Shown here piece after piece: positions 5,717 through 8,063 of a DNA stretch of 8,063 nt. This DNA comes from an uncultured Lachnospiraceae bacterium (lineage in GTDB: Bacteria > Bacillota > Clostridia > Lachnospirales > Lachnospiraceae). Location: the NCBI GenBank assembly GCA_910588755.1, contig CAJUQZ010000169.1, positions 1 through 8,063 of the forward strand, given 5' to 3'. The notes beneath the pieces were generated by a model. It searched no databases. It was not told the origin of the DNA and saw nothing but the letters and a program-made list of their open reading frames with translations. Positions within the stretch are counted from its first letter, which is position 1. Every line of letters starts with the position of its first letter. The translations under genes were made by a program, and so were the position numbers.

Positions 5717-6115
5717 ATGGCAACACCAAAATTGGACAAACAGGGATTAGCACAGGTATGGAGTAAGGCGGTTGAGAATTTTGCGTCGAAGAAAGAATTA
5801 ACTTATACAGTAGGCCAGGCAGTGTCAGGTGTATACAGGTTCAAGGGAAGTGTGAACTTTTCGGAACTGCCAACAGAAGGGATGAAGGCAGGAGATACAT
5901 ACAATATTAAAAACGAGTTTGAGACTACGGAAATATTTGTGGATGGTGCGGGAAAAACATATCCGGCAGGAACCAATGTGGCTTATACAGGCGGAGGCTG
6001 GGACTGTCTTGCAGGAATCTATGACTTTTCAGGTTTCTTGATGAAAGAAGATCTTGTAAACATCACTGCGGAAGAAATTGACGCGATCTGCGTAATGCCA
6101 ACGGCAGAGGAGTAA
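5717..6115 (+). CDS. Short tail-fibre-type protein with ITAEEIDAI C-terminus
   Basis: A 132-residue protein with a strong AGGAGG-type ribosome binding site (in GAGGAGGA, about 5703-5709) ahead of ATG 5717. Its start, KLDKQGLAQVWSKAVENFASKKE, parallels the common 'LD..GL..lW.k' helical start of Clostridia fibre-associated proteins. The centre, VYRFKGSVNFSELPTEGMKAGDTYNIKNEFETTEIFVDGAGKTYPAGTNVAYTGGGWDCLAG, is the frequently seen 'vYrfKGSV..fs.LPt....GD.Yni.......AGtNv.ytg.gWD.Lag' module of fibre and minor tail proteins. The C-terminus ITAEEIDAICV (residues 116-126) recalls the motif in the upstream fibre gene. The likely role is a distal tail or host-binding component; a fibre chaperone is also possible. 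Confidence 0.72.
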   Translation: MATPKLDKQGLAQVWSKAVENFASKKELTYTVGQAVSGVYRFKGSVNFSELPTEGMKAGDTYNIKNEFETTEIFVDGAGKTYPAGTNVAYTGGGWDCLAGIYDFSGFLMKEDLVNITAEEIDAICVMPTAEE

Positions 6116-6122
6116 ATATCTT

Positions 6123-6656
6123 ATGGATGGAGAAAAACTAAACAAAGAAGGACTTAAAAAGGTATGGCTAAAGTTTTGGTCATTGCTGAAAGTAATTGTC
6201 GGTGATGTGGATGTGGAAGGAAAAGGAGATTTACAGACACAGGTAAACAGTATTGAAAAGAATCTGCCAGGTGTCGTAAGTAAGACAAAAAATGGACTGA
6301 TGACTGCAGTGGACAAGAAAAAGTTGGACGGGATAGACGAAGACGCAAATGCTTATACGCATCCACAAACACATAGTGCAAGCATGATTGAACAGGATGC
6401 AGAACGTAGATTTGTTTCTGACATTGAAAAGAATGCTTGGAACAATAAATTAAACAAGGCAGATGTTATACAGTCGCCAGCTGTTACAATACCGGGCCAA
6501 ATGCTCATGTACGGTAAAGAAGCAAGCAACCGAAAACAAGAGATAAACCGCCAGCACCACACTATTCCGAACCAAAGACCAAAAGACAAGCATTATGGAA
6601 ATGTCCATAGCCAGTTATACACATTTCCACGAATGCCGACTATGGCGTTACTCTAA
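6123..6656 (+). pseudogene. Truncated tail-fibre protein ending in foreign sequence
   Basis: The first 127 or so codons are a recognisable fibre protein. It starts MDGEKLNKEGLKKVWLKF, like the preceding gene (LDKQGLAQVWSK). Then comes the widespread segment SKTKNGLMTAVDKKKLDGIDEDANAYTHPQTHSASMIEQDAERRFVSDIEKNAWNNKLNKAD, which is typical of 'NGLM...dkkKLdGI..gAn.YtHP..H.asmI..d...rfvsd.eK..W..K' fibres. After VTIPGQML, around 6500, the expected continuation (usually a long variable domain) is missing. The remaining 50 or so codons (MYGKEASNRKQEINR onward) are basic and resemble nothing I recognise. A gene of this type is normally several hundred residues, so it has been cut by a rearrangement or insertion. 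AGGAG at 6108-6112 serves the ATG at 6123. Confidence 0.65.
6503..6656 (+). other. Junction segment of unknown origin with nested inverted repeats
   Basis: After the fibre homology ends, this stretch has no recognised coding content on either strand beyond the forced continuation of the fibre frame. It carries TGGAAATGT (6596-6604) facing ACATTTCCA (6621-6629), TATGGA/TCCATA around 6594-6609, and CCATAG (6605-6610) facing CTATGG (6640-6645). These may be an attachment or recombination site, an operator, or simply chance structure at a break point. The junction coordinate is my reading of where family similarity stops. Confidence 0.4.
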
Positions 6657-6701
6657 TTTATCTATTTTATATAATATTTAACGAAAAACATCAAAAATAT
6701 A

Positions 6702-6730
6702 ATGACAAGCATTCCATTATGTGATATAAT
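6702..6730 (+). promoter_or_regulatory. Strong sigma-A-type promoter for the DUF2975/HTH pair
   Basis: ATGACA (6702-6707) lies 17 bases before a perfect TATAAT (6725-6730), which is preceded by TG at 6722-6723, an extended -10. It sits in AT-rich DNA with an AAGGAG ribosome binding site (6746-6751) eight bases before ATG 6760. The coding pair therefore has its own promoter and does not need phage tail transcription. Confidence 0.72.
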
Positions 6731-6759
6731 ATAAAAAACAAAATAAAGGAGTATCAATT

Positions 6760-7269
6760 ATGGATAGGATAGAAAACATTAAAAAAGCAAGCTATCTCAT
6801 TGGAAAAGTAGGAAAAGTATTTCAAATAGTATTTGGAATATTTACAGGAATGTTTTTGATTTCTCTTATCATACTGTTTGTACTGCGTAGTACACTCAAT
6901 ACGATGATTGTTGAATCTCAAACAAGTTTTGATTTTAGCAATATGGGGTATTGGACTAAAAAATTAGCAAGTGAAGGTAAGGTAGCGGAAGCCAGTATTG
7001 TGTTTTTAATATCAGGAATATTGTTTTCGTTAATTTTGACAATAATCATGCACTTTATTGTCAAAATATTCAAAAAAATTTGTAATGATTATTCGCCATT
7101 TTTACCCGAAATTGTAAAAGATATAAAAATTGTTTTGTTATTAACTACATTACTAATTTTAAAAAACAGTATCGGATTAGGCATTATTTCTGGTTTTACA
7201 TTTTGGGGGATCATAGAACTTTATGAGTATGGGTGCGAATTACAAAATCAAGTAGACGAAACATTATAG
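6760..7269 (+). CDS. DUF2975-like four-helix membrane protein
   Basis: A 169-residue protein with hydrophobic stretches at about 21-43, 78-102, 122-136 and 138-155. The C-terminal LYEYGCELQNQVDETL has the 'f..G..Lq.e.DeTl' signature I associate with DUF2975 proteins. The segment before it (SPFLPEIVKDIKIVLLL) parallels the 'PF....v..lr.i' connector of that family. DUF2975 proteins are of unknown function and are regularly paired with a small YozG-type HTH gene, which follows here after 11 bases. The gene is much richer in AT than the tail genes upstream, as expected of recent transfer. It has its own promoter. Family confidence is good; the role is unknown. Confidence 0.78.
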   Translation: MDRIENIKKASYLIGKVGKVFQIVFGIFTGMFLISLIILFVLRSTLNTMIVESQTSFDFSNMGYWTKKLASEGKVAEASIVFLISGILFSLILTIIMHFIVKIFKKICNDYSPFLPEIVKDIKIVLLLTTLLILKNSIGLGIISGFTFWGIIELYEYGCELQNQVDETL

Positions 7270-7280
7270 GTGTGATAAAT

Positions 7281-7520
7281 ATGGCTATTATTTTAAGATT
7301 AGATAGAGTTATGGCAGATAGAAAAATTTCATTGAATGACTTAGCTGAACAAGTAGGAATTGCAAATGTAAACTTATCTAAAATAAAAACTGGAAAGGTA
7401 AGTGCTATTCGATTTTCTACATTAAATGCAATATGTGATGTATTGGATTGTCAACCGGGAGATATATTAGAATTTCAAAAAGACCAATCAAGTAACAAAA
7501 CAAGTCAAGCTAATAAATAA
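7281..7520 (+). CDS. YozG-like Cro/C1-type HTH regulator
   Basis: A 79-residue protein from ATG 7281, with AGGTGTGAT (7268-7276) as ribosome binding site. An upstream in-frame ATG 7233 would overlap the end of the membrane protein and adds unlikely residues. The HTH lies in residues 17-38 (SLNDLAEQVGIANVNLSKIKTG), with the recognition helix at about 29-38. ICDVLDCQPGDILEF (51-65) is the classic end of Cro/C1 domains of the YozG type. It very probably regulates its own operon with the DUF2975 gene, possibly by binding the promoter at 6702-6730. A hydrophilic tail QKDQSSNKTSQANK closes the protein. Confidence 0.87.
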   Translation: MAIILRLDRVMADRKISLNDLAEQVGIANVNLSKIKTGKVSAIRFSTLNAICDVLDCQPGDILEFQKDQSSNKTSQANK

Positions 7521-7540
7521 GTATTATTTTGAGGTAGTAA

Positions 7541-7609
7541 ATGAGAAGTGATAGTCTAAAATGTTATACTCCTCCGAATAATAAAAAGCAACACTCTTTA
7601 TGTCGTTAG
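7541..7609 (+). CDS. Possible 22-residue small ORF
   Basis: ATG 7541 has GAGGT (7531-7535) five bases upstream and opens 22 codons (MRSDSLKCYTPPNNKK, then QHSLCR) to TAG 7607-7609. The stop overlaps the left palindrome. No homology is recognised. It may be translated downstream of the HTH gene, but an open frame this short is expected by chance. Confidence 0.2.
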   Translation: MRSDSLKCYTPPNNKKQHSLCR

Positions 7610-7622
7610 AAAAAATTTTCTA
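7607..7622. repeat. Palindrome of TAGAAAA / TTTTCTA
   Basis: TAGAAAA (7607-7613) and TTTTCTA (7616-7622) form a seven-base inverted repeat with a two-base centre, abutting the larger palindrome that follows. It may be an operator half, or part of a weak terminator for the HTH operon. Confidence 0.5.
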
Positions 7623-7656
7623 TGATATGTTCATACGAATACAAAGAACATATCAT
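7622..7656. repeat. 11-base perfect inverted repeat upstream of the winged-helix gene
   Basis: ATGATATGTTC (7622-7632) faces GAACATATCAT (7646-7656) across a 13-base loop. The stem is AT-rich and is followed by TTTT at 7662-7665, too far off and too interrupted for a confident terminator. It lies just before the ribosome binding site at 7673, so an operator, an attenuator or an element end are all possible. Confidence 0.6.
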
Positions 7657-7677
7657 GTATGTTTTCAATAACAGGAG

Positions 7678-8063
7678 GTGGAAATTGTCGCTAAAATAAT
7701 CATACTCACGTTCAATGACGCAGAAGAAAAAGCAGTCGAGGAAGCCATAGCCGCCCTTGCCGATATGATACCACTGGAAGCCATACAGCCGCCACATTCC
7801 CCTATGCTGATTTTTCCGGGATTGGAAATCAGACCACACCAACGCCGGGTACTGAAAGGCGGTGCAGACATAAGCCTAACCCGTTTGGAATACGGCGCAC
7901 TCTGCTACCTTGCCGCCAGTCCGGGGCGAGTATTCACAAAGGCACAGATTTTTGAAGCCGTATGGAGCATGGAAAGCGATAGCTGCCAGTCAAGCGTGAC
8001 AAATGTGATTTACAACTTGCGGAAAAAGATAGAGCCGGACAGCCAAAACCCCACCTACATAAA
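7678..8063 (+). CDS. Winged-helix (OmpR/PhoB-type) DNA-binding protein, no receiver domain, 3' end outside window
   Basis: An open frame from 7672 runs to the end of the window. From GTG 7678 it gives 128 residues that begin VEIVAKIIILTFNDAEEKAVEEAIAALADMIPLEAIQPP. Residues 48-128 are a Trans_reg_C winged helix: GLEIRPHQRRVLKGGADISLTRLEYGALCYLAASPGRVFTKAQIFEAVW, then SSVTNVIYNLRKKIEPDSQNPTYI. The N-terminal 40 or so residues are too short for a receiver domain, so this is an orphan DNA-binding protein; such proteins are, from memory, common on clostridial conjugative elements. GTG 7678 lies inside the AGGAGGTGG ribosome binding site (7673-7681), so the functional start is doubtful. ATT 7684 or a damaged start is possible (see findings). 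The base composition is much richer in G+C than the preceding kilobase. Confidence 0.85.
   Translation, partial: MEIVAKIIILTFNDAEEKAVEEAIAALADMIPLEAIQPPHSPMLIFPGLEIRPHQRRVLKGGADISLTRLEYGALCYLAASPGRVFTKAQIFEAVWSMESDSCQSSVTNVIYNLRKKIEPDSQNPTYI

Noticed and set aside
7622..7656. Inverted repeat considered as a rho-independent terminator.
   Set aside because: The stem is AT-rich with a 13-base loop and lacks an immediate run of T; an operator or structural role fits better.
7606..7871. Minus-strand frames opposite the winged-helix gene.
   Set aside because: The plus-strand frame encodes a clear Trans_reg_C domain, so these are antisense shadows.

Overview
The window reads as the distal half of a contractile (P2/Mu-type) phage tail or tailocin operon from a Gram-positive Clostridia host, probably Lachnospiraceae-like. 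It is joined at its 3' end to non-phage, mobile-element-type DNA. The host guess rests on AGGAGG-type ribosome binding sites, codon use and the style of the proteins (low-GC baseplate proteins, 'VYRFKGSV' and 'THPASMI'-type fibre domains, a DUF2975/YozG-like pair). I had no database to confirm it.

Positions 1-6656 hold one plus-strand, tightly packed tail module with touching or overlapping genes. In order: the C-terminus of the tape-measure protein (with an in-frame amber codon), a LysM/gpX-like tail protein, the gpD-like hub, a short gpV-like spike/baseplate protein, a gpU-like tail protein, a gp25/gpW-like wedge protein, baseplate J, tail protein I, a tail-collar/fibre protein H with a C-terminal tandem repeat, a 21-codon fibre remnant, and two short fibre-type proteins. 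The second of those is truncated: its recognisable fibre sequence stops near 6503. Together these gene products would build the tail tip, the baseplate and the receptor-binding fibres. No head, lysis or integration gene is in view, so prophage and phage-tail-like bacteriocin cannot be told apart here.

Positions 6503-6656 carry an unrecognised, inverted-repeat-rich stretch that closes the fibre reading frame. Positions 6657-7670 are strikingly AT-rich (11 G/C in the 60 bases from 6661). They hold a strong sigma-A-like promoter, a DUF2975-like membrane protein and a Cro/C1-type (YozG-like) small HTH regulator, a well-known paired cassette. After two adjacent palindromes (7607-7656), the composition rises sharply (31 G/C in the 60 bases from 7801). 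A winged-helix OmpR/PhoB-type DNA-binding protein lacking a receiver domain then begins and runs off the window; regulators of this style are, from memory, common on integrative conjugative elements.

The most interesting points are these: the amber codon inside the conserved tape-measure tail; a 24-residue fibre repeat whose two copies keep 23 identical residues despite nine synonymous differences; a short 'I-T/S-A-E-E-I' motif recurring across two fibre genes; and the abrupt phage/mobile-element junction around 6503-6656 with fibre debris. I found no clearly new system, CRISPR array, RNA gene or diversity-generating retroelement.
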